64,000 bases of DNA from Siphonodentalium dalli (Eukaryota; Mollusca; Scaphopoda; Gadilida; Siphonodentaliidae): the NCBI GenBank assembly GCA_032622095.1, contig CP136061.1, positions 64,485,127 through 64,549,126 on the forward strand, given 5' to 3'. A program made the translations under genes and the position numbers. The notes beneath the pieces were generated by a model that worked only from the letters and a program-made list of their open reading frames with translations, was not told where the DNA came from and ran no database searches. This document shows positions 36,192 to 47,683 of the stretch, in pieces. Numbering within the stretch: position 1 is the first letter of the stretch; each line of letters starts with the position of its first letter.

Positions 36192-37954
36192 GTAGCGTGA
36201 GAGGATTAACTAATTGTAAAATCTTTCTAATTAAATTCTATGTTCGCCCTATTTTACGTAATTTTACTTTTGTAATGTTCATCGCGATTTATATCATAAA
36301 TCTATTCGTCGTATTCGTACTATTTCAATAGTTTGATCAGTTTTATTTCACAGATCGCTTTGCTGATCTGTAACTTTCATAATTGTAAATATTATGGGAA
36401 ATCCTACGAGCCGCGTGATGTGCATTGCTATGCTATTTTTAACGGCCTTGTTTCCGGTTGGCTGTGTATAAATACCGACCAACCGCCAACATCGCTGGCT
36501 TTCAACTTTCTCTCTCGGCATAGCAACTTACGTCAACAATGATGCAAGGGCATTCCAATGGTTTTCGTAACAAATCGAGCTCATTTCCAAGCAAAATTCA
36601 GCCGTATTTCCATACGCATCCTGACTACAGAAGAATATCATGCCAGGCTACTATTATAGAGCATCCACAGCTCGCAATCTTAATGATTGCACTTTCCAGT
36701 TAGGTAATTTCAACGCATATTTCATGCACTTTTCCACTTGGTCAATTACACTGCAGTTCAGACTTCAGTCGTAGTCATTCTTTACTCTTATTCTTAGTAC
36801 TCTTGTAGTACATTTGTAGTATATATGTAGGTTAGTTCGTGCGTTAGCCTGTGAGGAATAAGGGTACTCCAGTCATGCTATCCATCCAGGAGGTACAGTC
36901 AGAATCAGAGCCAGGTTTAGATGCATGAGGATAGACAGACGCATCACAGCTCAGTCAGAATCAGAGCCAGGTTTAGATGCACGATGGTTTAGATGCAGAC
37001 AGACAGAGATGCATCACCTGGATTATGGATAGTAAAGTTTCACTCACATACCACTTTGTCTGATCATGGCAGATGTAATAATCAGACAGTCCGATACTTA
37101 TTCCCGTAATATAGTGTATACAGATTGTTCATATTGTTGTCATAGCTTTGAATATATAATATTATTCTGGTCATTGTAAATAAATAATAGCATTTTATAC
37201 TGGTCTCTACTCTTGTTAGGCTGGTCAACTCATATGGATTTGGGTGTTGTATTTATCATGCTCACAGTGTAATTAGTTATAATCTAGTCTGCCAGTTGGT
37301 AACACTCAGGTAATACCAGGTATATATAGACAGCCCAGATGTACTACGTCCAGCTTACTCATGAATATTGATGTCGTCATCCAGCCATGCAGTGTCGACG
37401 ATCCGGTCGCTGTACCGCCCTATCCACTGCTTGTCAGATGTCTTGGTTGCCATGTTACTCATCCCTTCAGAGATGTCAGATCTGGTCGTTGTACTTCACT
37501 GTCAGTCCAGCTAATAACATGCATACGAGCCTATCCTACCAGCTAACCTATATTCATATAGGTCAGGTCGTGAACGAGGTCAGAGGTCACCATGCCAGCT
37601 ACCGCTATCAATCCGATACATAGTTATTACAGACATGGGTATACAGGTACCTACCAGCTGCCTATATGTAGATAGGTCACGTTGTGAACGAGGTCAAAGG
37701 TCACAGTTTCAGCTACCAATCCGATACAGATATACCTACCAACTGGCTTATGCATATTAATGATATGGTAATTATGTAGTGAGTTGACCAGTGGTCCATG
37801 GTGTGGCACTTCCTCAGTATAACTATAACGCTACCACTTGTAAATTGGGAAACAGTTAGTTTCACGTGTGGCATTGGGGTATATATTATGTCAGGTTTCC
37901 GCTCGGCCTATTTAGTACATTTATATAGGTCCGCCTCCCCCCAGCACGCCACTC
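36192..37954 (+). repeat. 3' long terminal repeat
   Basis: The LTR starts TGTAGCGTGAGAGG right after the polypurine tract and ends about CCAGCACGCCA. It carries TGTATAAATACC near 36466, a likely TATA box, and several AATAAATAA sites near 37180 that could serve as polyadenylation signals. Compared with the 19.3-20.9 kb copy it has a deletion of about 390 bp after CAGACAGTCC. Confidence 0.68.
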
Positions 37955-38049
37955 ATGCATTCTCTGGCAATCTGCTAGAGTTCATTAATTCCAATTAACA
38001 ACAATCTATCATATGTATTTGTTCAAATAGGACACTTAACTCTCCCACA

Positions 38050-38640
38050 GGGCGGGGGGATACTTTCCATCTATAGTAACACTTTAAAAGTCTTCTTTGA
38101 ATGAATCACCAAGTCTATTTAGCTCGCATTTAATATTGAGGCTCCTTTGATGATTGTGATTCAGATTTATTCAATCAGGGTTGGTATGAAAATGATAAGG
38201 GCAGATCCAGGGACATAACTGTTTCACTCCATAGTAATTCTTAAAACATGTTTGCAACTTGTTGGCTTATTTAGCATGGAATTCAGATTTGTTAAAATGG
38301 GGTCACGAGGTCAAATAGGGTCCAAGAGAAGGACTGTTTCCCTCCACAATAATTCTTAATATGCTTCCTTCACAAGAACCATCAAGTCTATTTAACTGAT
38401 ATTTAGTATGAAGGGATCTTTGGGGACTGGCTTTCAAATTTATTCAGATGGGGTCACCAGGTCAAATAGGGCAGAACCAGGGACATAACTATTTGTCTCT
38501 ATAGGAATTTTTTAAATGGGTTCACAAGAGAGGTTGGTCTATTTAGCTTACATATAGTATGGATGGTCTTTTGGTGACTGAGATTAAGATTTTTTTTAAA
38601 TGAGGTCAACCTGTCAAGAAATGGCGGGGATACGGGGACT
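38050..38640. repeat. Helitron-like core repeats (same family as 18.7 kb)
   Basis: About four diverged copies of a unit with CAGGGACATAACT, CCATAGTAATTCTTAA, AGTCTATTTARCT and GGTCACCAGGTCAAATAGGG. The termini are not visible. Confidence 0.65.
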
Positions 38641-39303
38641 TAACACTTTTCTGTCTAATGAAATCATTGAAATATCAAAGTCATTAACACCTTGGAACCA
38701 CCTGACTGATTAATCTGACATACAGTGATTAGGGTCCATAGATAATTGGGCTTCAAATATGCCTGAATGGTTTTTAAAAAAGATGCTTATGAAATTGGAA
38801 ATTTCCAACAATTGAGAAAGTTTGAGGTGTCGGTTGTGAACTTCCAACCAGCAAAAGGATTTACAAACTTGGAAGTCTGGTCAGGAGGGGACTTGTTATG
38901 AGCTGAATGGGAGTGGTGATCAGCAGTGTACAGTTGGTAATTTCAAGGTGGATATTCACCGATCTACAAGCATGAAGCCTCTAACCACATGTCCTGTTCA
39001 GGACTACTTCTTTTAAAGTAATTAGGACAATTAAGTTCTGACTGTTGTGGTCTCCAGAGTCCCAGTCTTTTCAGTCAGATGAGCGACCCCACAGTCATTG
39101 ACTGTCTTGTATATGCTTAGTTTGGATTATGAAGTGTATTTCACTCCCAAAAAAGAAATCTGATCAACATTGAGTTGTTGCAGTTCCAGCACTGGTTCCA
39201 GTCGTATCCAAGTGACTACACAATCGCATACGGACATAAAATCAAGTGGCATTTGTCAGATTCAGTAGAGTCTATGCTATGACTGCTTCATTAATTAACT
39301 TAC
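38641..39303 (-). other. Intron, nothing recognised
   Basis: Non-coding sequence between the core repeats and EGF exon 5. I see no element ends. Confidence 0.5.
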
Positions 39304-39426
39304 TTGGATTACATTTCTTCAGCATTGTCTGATAGTGTGAGCTGTCACACTGGCATGTTAAGCTTATACACTGAGCACCATCTACACATCTGTCTTGAAT
39401 GGTGCAATACTCTCCCACATTTTTAT
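39304..39426 (-). CDS. EGF-like exon 5 of the EGF/FN3 gene
   Basis: The shortest EGF exon, 123 bp, phase 1-1, with acceptor TCTACAG above 39426 and donor GTAAGT below 39304. The six-cysteine module reads EYCTIQDRCVDGAQCI, then LTCQCDSSHY and a final cysteine in KKCNP. The loops between cysteines 2-3 and 3-4 are shorter than in other modules, which accounts for the length. The exon was too short to stand out as an open frame and was found by translating between splice sites. Confidence 0.85.
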
Positions 39427-39953
39427 CTGTAGAAATTGGGAAATATTATAAGATTAACTAGTGGTGGGACTGTCACAATGGAGTAATGATACCCCCACCC
39501 CTAATCTGTAAACCATTTACCAAATATCTTCTGTTAGACAAGTCCTAATTATCATACGGACAACCCAAAAATTTACTATTTCCGAATCCAAAAAAAGGGA
39601 CATAACTACAGTCTTCTCAAATGTGAACAACGTCATACATTATAGTCTATGGAGTGATAAAGAATGTAGAAAGTATAAATGTTAAAGTTATACAAGAGGT
39701 AAACACGAAGAGTTTGGGATCAATTGGATGATAAATGTTGGTTGTCGGTCGTGTGTTCTATAAACTTCCATAGAATTAACAAGAGTACCAGTAGCAGAAC
39801 CAAAAATAGACTTGCGACAACTTCAATACCAATGTCGTTTCTGGAGTTGGTCTTCTAAGAAAATGTATTTGCCTAAATAATAAGTGAAGGGTATTGAGAA
39901 CAAAATTGACAAATAGCAAAAGGACTAAATCACTACATCATATTTATTTCAGA
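39427..39953 (-). other. Intron, nothing recognised
   Basis: Non-coding sequence upstream of EGF exon 5. Confidence 0.5.
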
Positions 39954-41830
39954 TGAAAGTGTCCATGACACTGTAGTTCAACTTTGTGATGAAGTTAAAT
40001 TTTTGTGATGAGCAATAAATGGAATGATGAATTGAATTTTAAAATCCCAAGATGGCAGCTGGTGGCCATGTTGTTTTGACCCCAAGATGACTTGTTCCCA
40101 TCTACATGTCAATGTTAACATCCATGACAAATTTCATGATGATCCAAAAAAAGGTATGACCTGTAGCCCATGCCAAAGGATTTAGTCATGCAAGTTAAAA
40201 TCCAAGAAAGCTGTCAGCGGCTATGTTTTATGGCCAAATGACCCCAAAATGAATCTTCCCATTTACATGTCAATGTCAACAGCCATGACAAATTTCATTA
40301 CGATTCGAGCAAAGGTATGACCTGTAGCCCGTGCCAAAGGATTTAGTCATGCAGAGAGTAAAATAAAGATGGCTGCCGGCAGCAATGTATTATGGCACCA
40401 AAATGACTCTTTCCCCATCTACATGTCAATATTAACATGCACAACAAATTTCATGAAGATCAGATGGACACTCTGGCCTGTAACCCGTGCGAATGAATTG
40501 AATTTTGAAATCCAAGATGGCTGCTAGCTGAATGACCCCAAAAAAACTCGTTCCCATCTTCATGTCAATGTCAACAGCCATGACAAATTTCATAATGATC
40601 CGACAAAAGGTACGACAAGTTACATGTACCATGCAAAAAGTAAAATCAAAGATGGCTGCGAGTGGCAATGTTTATAGCCGATTGACCCCAAAATGACTAG
40701 TTCCCATCTACATATCAATGTTAACATCTAAGACAAATTTCCTGATGATCCGACGAAAGCTACAACCTATAGCCCATTCCAAACGATTTACTCATGCAAA
40801 GAGTAAAATACAAGATGTCTGCCGGTGGCCATATTTTTTAGCCGAATGACACCAAAATGACTCGTTCCCATCTACATGTCAATATTAACATCCATGACAT
40901 ATTTCATGATGATCAGACAAACAGTACAGCATGTAACCCGTGCTAATGGATTGCATTTTGAAATCCAAGATGGCCATCGGCAGCCATATTTTTTGGCCGA
41001 ATGACCCCAAAATGACTCGTTCCCATCTAATGTACTACATGTCAATGTTATCATCCATGACAAATTTCATAATGATCCAACCAAAGGTACAACCTCTAGC
41101 CAGTGCCAAAGGATTTAGTCATGCAATTAGTTAAAATCCAAGATGGCTGCTGGTGGCCATGTTTTATGGGCGATTGAACCCAAAATGACTCATTCCCATC
41201 TACATATCAATGTTAACATCCATGACAAATTTCATGAAGACCCAACCAAAGGTACGACCTCTAGCCGGTTCCAAAGGATTTAGTCATGCAGAGAGTAAAA
41301 TCTAAGATGGCTGCTGGCGCCCTTGTTTTATGGCCGACCCCAAAATGACTCGTTCCCATCTACATGTCAATATTAACATCCACGACAAATTGCATGATGA
41401 TCAGACGAACACTCCAGCCTGTAGCCCATGCTAGTGGATTGAATTATTAAATTTAAGATGGCTGCTGGCAGCATTTTTTTCTGCTGAATGGCCCCAAAAT
41501 GACTCGTTCTCATCTACATGTCAATGTCAACAGCCATGGCAAATTTCATTACGATCCGATCAAAGGTACGACTTGTAGACAATGCCAAACGATTTAGTCA
41601 TGTAAAGAGTAAAATCAAAGATGGCCAAATTACCCCAAAATGACTCGTTCCCATCTACATGTCAATGTTAACATTCATGACAAATTTAATAATGATCAGA
41701 CAAACAGTATGGCTTGTAGCCCATGCTTATGGATTGCATTTTGAAATCCAAAATGGCCACTGGTGGCCATGTTTTTTGGCCGAATGACCCCAAAATGACT
41801 CATACTCATCTACAACAGCCATGACAAATT
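39954..41830. mobile_element. Helitron-like element, 3' truncated
   Basis: The element starts TGAAAGTGTCCATGACACTG after an A. It then carries about 11 diverged copies of a unit of about 160 bp that includes AAAATCCAAGATGGCTGCTG, CCCCAAAATGACTCGTTCCC and CATCTACATGTCAATGTTAA. The same family forms 60.0-64.0 kb, but here copies are more diverged and the canonical right end is absent. It lies in the intron between EGF exons 4 and 5. Confidence 0.8.
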
Positions 41831-42165
41831 TGATAGGTGCTTATCCAAGTGTTAGCATATATGTTGTGTGATGCCAATATCAAATGCCCTTTCAGAATGT
41901 GTCAATTACCTGTTGGACAAACTCATGCGAATCAGGATGCTTCCGTTGGAATTAAACACAAAATCTGTTAATGATATATATAATAATTTTTGTTTTATTT
42001 GACAAGAATTTCAACAAAAACAGACATATAAAACTTCATATCTCCCACCACCTGGATATATCCCTCCCCCTATCACTCATGTAATAGTGTTTGATCCTGA
42101 AATGGCCAGAATTTTTTTTGTTGAGATTTAATGTTTTGGTTTTTTTTTTAGATTTAAATTGTTTA

Positions 42166-42217
42166 ACACTGGTCAGTGGGTCCATTATAAGTACAATATT
42201 AATACCAGAGTTTTTCT
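42166..42217 (-). pseudogene. Decayed EGF-like exon
   Basis: The fragment matches the 5' part of an EGF exon: GGACCCACTGACCAGTGTT and AGAAAAACTCTGG on the minus strand, preceded by TTTTAG in place of the usual CAG acceptor. The conserved cysteines are lost by substitutions and a frame change, and the 3' half and donor are gone. It lies 149 bp downstream of exon 4, the same distance as between exons 2 and 3 at 52 kb, and its upstream intron matches that of exon 3. It is therefore the dead partner of an exon pair. Confidence 0.8.
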
Positions 42218-42365
42218 CTAAAACAAGAGAATAAAGACAGTAATTATATCACTCTGTGTCATAGAGTCTGATTTAGTTATAATATGGTGAATGTTTTATT
42301 CTCTATCACAGAATATCATATACCCTATACAAACCAATTTAAATTGAATCTGTATGTTAAATTAC

Positions 42366-42515
42366 CTGGTATGCAGCTTGAACCAAGCCTATAGTATCCT
42401 TTACTACATTGACATGTGTTGTAATTCTGGTTCCCCAATTGCCTACAGGCAGTATTAGTTCCAGCACACTGGTCATCAGGTCCATTATTGGTACAGTAAG
42501 CACCAAAGCTTTTCT
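42366..42515 (-). CDS. EGF-like exon 4 of the EGF/FN3 gene
   Basis: The exon is 150 bp, phase 1-1, acceptor CTTCAG above 42515, donor GTAATT below 42366. The module reads YCTNNGPDDQCAGTNTACRQ, then YNTCQCSKGYYRLGSSC. All six cysteines are present. It is very close to exons 1-3 (CTNNGP and QCAGT are invariant), so these four form a recently expanded subgroup. Confidence 0.9.
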
Positions 42516-42815
42516 CTGAAGAGAGAATAGAGTTAGAATCATCAATAAAGTCAGATATACATCTAATATAAATAAATAATATAAATAACAGTTTTGTAAA
42601 GCGTAAAATCCACTGAACTGCTCCAAAACGCTTGACATGTTAAACATAAAATACAATTGCAAACATAAGACATATGAACATCCACAAAACAATTAACTAT
42701 AGGTGAGACATAATAAAATACAGAACCCTATAAAATAACAAAATCGACAAGTTACTCATGTCGAGTTAACTGTGACTAAATCCAGAGCCATCTGAACCGC
42801 ACTGGGTTATTGCAT

Positions 42816-42877
42816 ACCGGCCGCTAGCATTAGTTAATTAGACAGCGCTGTCTAATTAACTAACGCTGACGGCCGGT
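42816..42877. repeat. 62-bp palindrome without a loop
   Basis: Two 31-bp arms meet at GACAGC|GCTGTC. The left arm begins ACCGGCCGCTAGCATTAGTT and the right arm is its reverse complement except at three positions. It lies just inside the left end of the satellite-bearing element. Confidence 0.9.
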
Positions 42878-43396
42878 GCCGGTAATCACAGTGACAACAC
42901 AGCTCGTATGTTTACCCTTTAAGGCTTGTTATACTAATTAATTTGCAGTCAGCTGCTTAGATATGTCTTCATAAGCAATGTATATCACGTTTCAAATTTC
43001 ATTTTTTTAATTTTAAAATTTAATTAAATTTTTTTTTTTTTACATTTTTAGATCCTCAGTCCAGCCTAATATACACCATAAAACTGTCCTTTTCATTGCA
43101 AGTTTATAATTTTAAATTTTAAATTCAAAGTTTAACTTTAAAAAAATTTTAATTTAATTTTTATGATTTAAAAAATAACCTGAATCTGAAATGATAAATA
43201 AACGAAATTAAAAGTTTAAAACCTAACTTACATTTAAAAAGGAAGACAGGTAGCAAGACACTCTTTTTAGGTATGGTAACTGGTAGCAAACTAATCTTCC
43301 GAAAATTTTCTGAGTTTTCTCCGCCTAAACTCAGCTATAATATTTTGGTCGGCATCTATGAACCGACAAAATAGGAACCAAACAAATATACCGTGC

Positions 43397-44870
43397 CAGT
43401 ATAAGAAGTATTAAATAGTTTGCCGATGACTGTGAATATCCGAACCGCACCCACACCCAGGTCTGGTAAATTGATAATAAATCAAAGTTCCCGTGGATAT
43501 ATTTTCGATTGGAAAACGGCTATATGTCGGGAGAATAAAGCTCTATAATATCCAATAAATAGAATCATATGCTGTGACTTAATATTTCAACATATAACGG
43601 TTTCAAAGTGAAATGTTCTGACAGCCACGCGGGCCTTGTGTATAAGAAGTATTAAATAGTTTGCCGATGACTGTGAATATCCGAACCGCACCCACACCCT
43701 GGTCTGGTAAATTGAAAATAAATCAAAGTTCCCGTGCATATATTTTCGATTGGAAAACGGCTATATGTCGGGAGAATATAGCTCTATAATATCCAATAAA
43801 TAGAATCATATGCTGTGACTTAATATTTAAAGATATAACGGTTTCAAAGTGAAACGTTCTGACAGCCACGCGAGCATTGTGTATAAGAAGTATTAAATAG
43901 TTTGCCGATGACTGTGAATATCCGAACCGCACCCACACCCAGGTCTGGTAAATTGATAATAAATCAAAGTTCCCGTGGATATATTTTCGATTGGAAAACG
44001 GCTATATGTCGGGAGAATATAGCTCTATAATATCCAATAAATAGAATCATATGCTGTGACTTAATATTTCAATATATAACGGTTTCAAAGTGAAACGTTC
44101 TGACAGCCACGCGAGCCTTGTGTATAAGAAGTATTAAATAGTTTGCCGATGACTGTGAATATCCGAACCGCACCCACACCCAGGTCTGGTAAATTGAAAA
44201 TAAATCAAAGTTCCCGTGCATATATTTTCGATTGGAAAACGGCTATATGTCGGGAGAATATAGCTCTATAATATCCAATAAATAGAATCATATGCTGTGA
44301 CTTAATATTTCAAGATATAACGGTTTCAAAGTGAAACGTTCTGACAGCCACGCGAGCCTTGTGTATAAGTATTAAATAGTTTGCCGATGACTGTGAATAT
44401 CCGAACCGCACCCACACCCAGGTCTGGTAAATTGAAAATAAATCAAAGTTCCTGTGGATATATTTTCGATTGGAAAACGGCTATATGTCGGGAGAATATA
44501 GCTCTATAATATCCAATTATCCAATAAATAGAATCATATGCTGTGACTTAATATTTCAAGATATAACGGTTTCAAAGTGAAACGTTCTGACAGCCACGCG
44601 AGCCTTGTGTATAAGAAGTATTAAATAGTTTGCCGATGACTGTGAATATCCGAACCGCACCCACACCCAGGTCTGGTAAATTGAAAATAAATCAAAGTTC
44701 CCGTGCATATATTTTCGATTGGAAAATGGCTATATGTCGGGAGAATATAGCTCTATAATATCCAATAAAGATATTCATATAGGTTGACTAAATATTTCAC
44801 GATATAGCGGTTTCGGAGTGAAGCATTCTGTGCAGCCGCGCGAGCCTTTGGTATAATAAGTCTGTCCGCA
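43397..44870. repeat. Satellite-like array, 241-bp unit, six copies plus a degenerate one
   Basis: TTAAATAGTTTGCCGATGAC starts at 43411, 43652, 43893, 44134, 44372 and 44621, giving spacings of 241, 241, 241, 238 and 249 bp. The longer unit has a duplicated ATATCCAATTATCCAAT; the shorter lacks AAG. Units alternate between GTGGATATAT and GTGCATATAT variants, hinting at a two-unit higher-order period. The last copy (from about 44770) is degenerate. Confidence 0.93.
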
Positions 44871-45929
44871 CCCACACCCAGCATTTCGTTCTCGCTCCAT
44901 TAAAAAAGAAGTCCGTGTGACAGGCTAATTACCTTACGCCATGTTAAAAATAGCTTTACCAGGCCTAGTCCGTCGGCGGTAGATCAAAGGTTATGTCGCC
45001 GCAGTCTGCTGTCTGGCATGTGGGTAAGTTACGTAATCATGTGACACATCGAAAAATAAGCTGATACTATATATCGCATTTTTTTTATTTCATTAAACTT
45101 CAGCTTTTGACAAAAACGAAATGTACCAAGTGTATAATTGGAATCCGCGGTTGTGGTTTGAGACTTCAATGGCTCGAATCCGTTGATAAATACGGAAATT
45201 ACCCATGTGCATGTATAAATAAAAATATAATCTACACCCGAAATTAGAAAGAACTGAATTCATACAATTAGCGATAAAAACATGTTCATGCACGATCGTT
45301 TTCGCATTGTTTATAGGAAATACATGGTTTTGGGTTCCGTTTGCATTGAACGAACTAAAGCGTTAAATTGTCGTTTTGGAAACTAATTCAATTATATTTT
45401 GCTGATTTTCTAAAAAATATAATTTGTTTGATAACTTTGTTTTGCTGCCTCATAATTGTTTTTATCGTTTTATTGGCTAATTGCAATTCTGTTTTTCCTT
45501 TAAAAATAACAATACAATTTAACATTTTATACATCGAATAATAAACGGTGATTAATTTGCCAGGGTGCCCTGCCCATGCTCCCACAGGCTGAGATATGAA
45601 AGGAATATGGAGAGCTAATTAATTACTGGTTGTATGCTGGAGTCACCGTATGGTATAAAGCCAGTGCGGTTCACACCCAGGCGCCCTGCATTAGTGCTGG
45701 GAGTATATTTTAGTCACAGATAACTCGACATGCTGGCATGTTGGGAGTGATAACATGCTAAAAATAACAGTGAATAAAAGGTCGCTGACCAAAATGTCCC
45801 CCCCCCCCCGGTGAAGGTGGCAGGTTTGGAGGATTTATGGGTTTCAGATCCCTATACTACAAACTGTTGGAGGAATTGATTACATCAATATGATACAAAG
45901 TGCATATTCACTAAATACAATATTTTTCT

Positions 45930-46320
45930 AAATAAGTAAAATACATATCTCCTAGAAGTATCTTGCCCACTGAACTATATGGTATTCCCATTCTAACTAG
46001 TTGAAAACGGTATAAAAATTCCATGGTACGTTTTATCATGGTTCATGACCTCCTGTAATAATCCTTCATGGACCACGTGATCTCCATTTTGATAAAACTT
46101 GATGCCATTAGGTAACTTTTGTTCTCTTTTTCCCCCATTAGGACATTCCTCGTAAGCGGGGTGGGTGCGAAACCCAGAGAGGGAGCTCAGAGTTCAGTGG
46201 GCAAGATACTTCTAGGAGATATATATTTTACTTATTTAGAAAAATGTTGTATCACTGTCAAAGTTATCTTGCCCACTGAACTATATGGTATAATATAGAG
46301 TTTTCTGGCAAGTGAAGGCC
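45930..46320. repeat. Dispersed repeat, inverted relative to 49.6-49.8 kb, with its own foldback
   Basis: The stretch with TTCATGACCTCCTGTAATAA and CCTTCATGGACCA is the reverse complement of 49625-49835. Within it, ATCTTGCCCACTGAACTATA near 45960 and GTTCAGTGGGCAAGATACTT near 46190 form a hairpin of about 250 bp, with a third copy near 46265. Confidence 0.75.
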
Positions 46321-47340
46321 ATGCGGAAAGATAAAAACCCCTATACACCTCAATCAAAGAACTGGATTGACCTGATAACATACATTATCACCACAAGACT
46401 ATGTACTTAACTAACTACTATTACACCATAAGACTAAAACAACATGTTGGCCAGCTACCAGAGGGCCCAAACGAAACAAATTGAAATAGTCTTGATTTGG
46501 ATTGAAGATCCTGCAAATAAAGTAGAGACTTGCACAGAGATGGAGACGATCTCTCATGCAGAGCTTAGAACTATGAATGTATCAGCTGAGTACTTGCTGG
46601 ATATAAAGGAATGTGTAAGCTCCCCCCACCGCCACCCCCTGGAAGAGAGGAAATATCTATTTCATGATGCAATAGAGAATGAAAAATAATGTTTGGAGAG
46701 AAACACCAGGCTGGGTAGAAACTCCGCTGCTGTACAGTACACTGGACGAATTGAGGAGATTGCAAAATAATGACAAAGACCACAAGAAATTACAGTCTTA
46801 TAAGGGACATGAAGAAACAGAAGCAAAGGCCTCAAATTATAAAGGAGATCCCCTATAAAAACGATAGAACCCCCCCCCCCCCCATAGCCAGAAGAAAGTT
46901 TAATGGATAGTAGGCTGTCACACTTCTTGCATATAGTGAACCATACATGTAATTTGGAACAATTAGAACATTTTTAAGAAACCGAGAGTCCCTTTTTACG
47001 ACAATGCTGTTGTCGGAAAGCACCATGCAGGTGAGTCAAATGTGCAAGGATGACCCACTAATGGAGATTCAAATAGGACTGTGCGGTATTGACGTTTTTA
47101 AAAACTGAGATTTTTCCCAAAATAACATTGCAATATTATATACAGTTTTATTGATAACTATTTTTCTTTTGAAAGATAACTATTTTTCTTTTGAAAGATA
47201 ACTATTTTGCTTTTTAAAAATAGAATGAGAAATCACTTGTTAAATGAGAGATATAACATGCCAGGTATTCATTATAACCAGGAAGTAAAGGAGTAATCTA
47301 TTCTTGGAATGACATCATTGGCATGTCTCCAGTCAATTAA
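46321..47340. other. Interval with an unassigned open frame (46444-46689)
   Basis: An 81-residue frame on the plus strand begins MLASYQRAQTKQIEIVLIWI; a shifted frame continues with YSTLDELRRLQNNDKDHKKL to about 46800. Together they could be a relic of a coding sequence, but no domain is recognised. A run of C residues sits near 46869. I would not call a gene. Confidence 0.3.
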
Positions 47341-47683
47341 AGGCACGGGCAGCGTTCGTTGCAGAAATACGTACGATGGGATAAACAAGAGACTGATCGT
47401 GTTACAGCAGTTGTGCTTCTTTGGTTAATTACACAAAAATGATATAAACGCTCTTTATGTTTACCATATCCGGATCTAAACAAAAGCCAGGAAACGTAAC
47501 GTTTTTTGCTTTTGTTTACATAACAAAGGGGAAAAAATTTACAATAACGTACTGTTTATGCCATATTTCTGATTGGCATAAGAACAAAGTCTCTCTATAT
47601 CTTACTATTCTTTCTGTTTATGGCGGTTTTTGATGGAGGTGAATATTTTAACAGCATACCCACTGCCAACGCCGCCCGTATCT
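47341..47683. mobile_element. TTAA-flanked element, copy 2
   Basis: The ends are AGGCACGGGC / AGATACGGGC with TTAA at 47337-47340 and 47684-47687. It is related to the 31.2-kb copy, sharing AACGCTCTTTATGTTTACCA and the CTTTCTGTTTATGGCGGTTT block. It is shorter by about 150 bp. Confidence 0.82.

Larger units (their letters stand above)
32748..37954 (+). mobile_element. Non-coding LTR retroelement (LARD-like), 5' truncated
   Basis: The segment 32748-33184 is a near copy of 37520-37954, so these are the 3' ends of two direct long terminal repeats. After the first copy comes TGGTGTCCGGCGGTGGGAT, a plausible primer-binding site. Before the second LTR (TGTAGCG at 36192) is ACAGGGGGGGG, a polypurine tract. 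The 3-kb interior has no gag or pol frame. The upstream 1.3 kb of the first LTR is missing. I infer a non-autonomous element moved by another element's proteins. Confidence 0.72.
42757..45732. mobile_element. Terminal-inverted-repeat element carrying a satellite array
   Basis: The left end (CATGTCGAGTTAACTGTGAC, then TAAA) and right end are reverse complements with one mismatch over 24 bp. The subterminal GAACCGCACTGG phrase is also inverted near both ends. The centre contains six full copies of a 241-bp tandem repeat. No transposase is visible. CATG at both edges may be a 4-bp target duplication or part of the inverted repeat; I cannot decide the superfamily. Confidence 0.68.

Noticed and set aside
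40432-41134. Several 60-80 residue frames on both strands
   Set aside because: They recur with each 160-bp core unit of the Helitron-like family and have no domain.
41910-41965. Possible extra exon on the minus strand (FVFNSNGSILIRMSLSN with a GTAATT donor)
   Set aside because: It lacks cysteines, the acceptor is weak, and it does not resemble EGF or FN3 modules. RNA reads could reopen the question.
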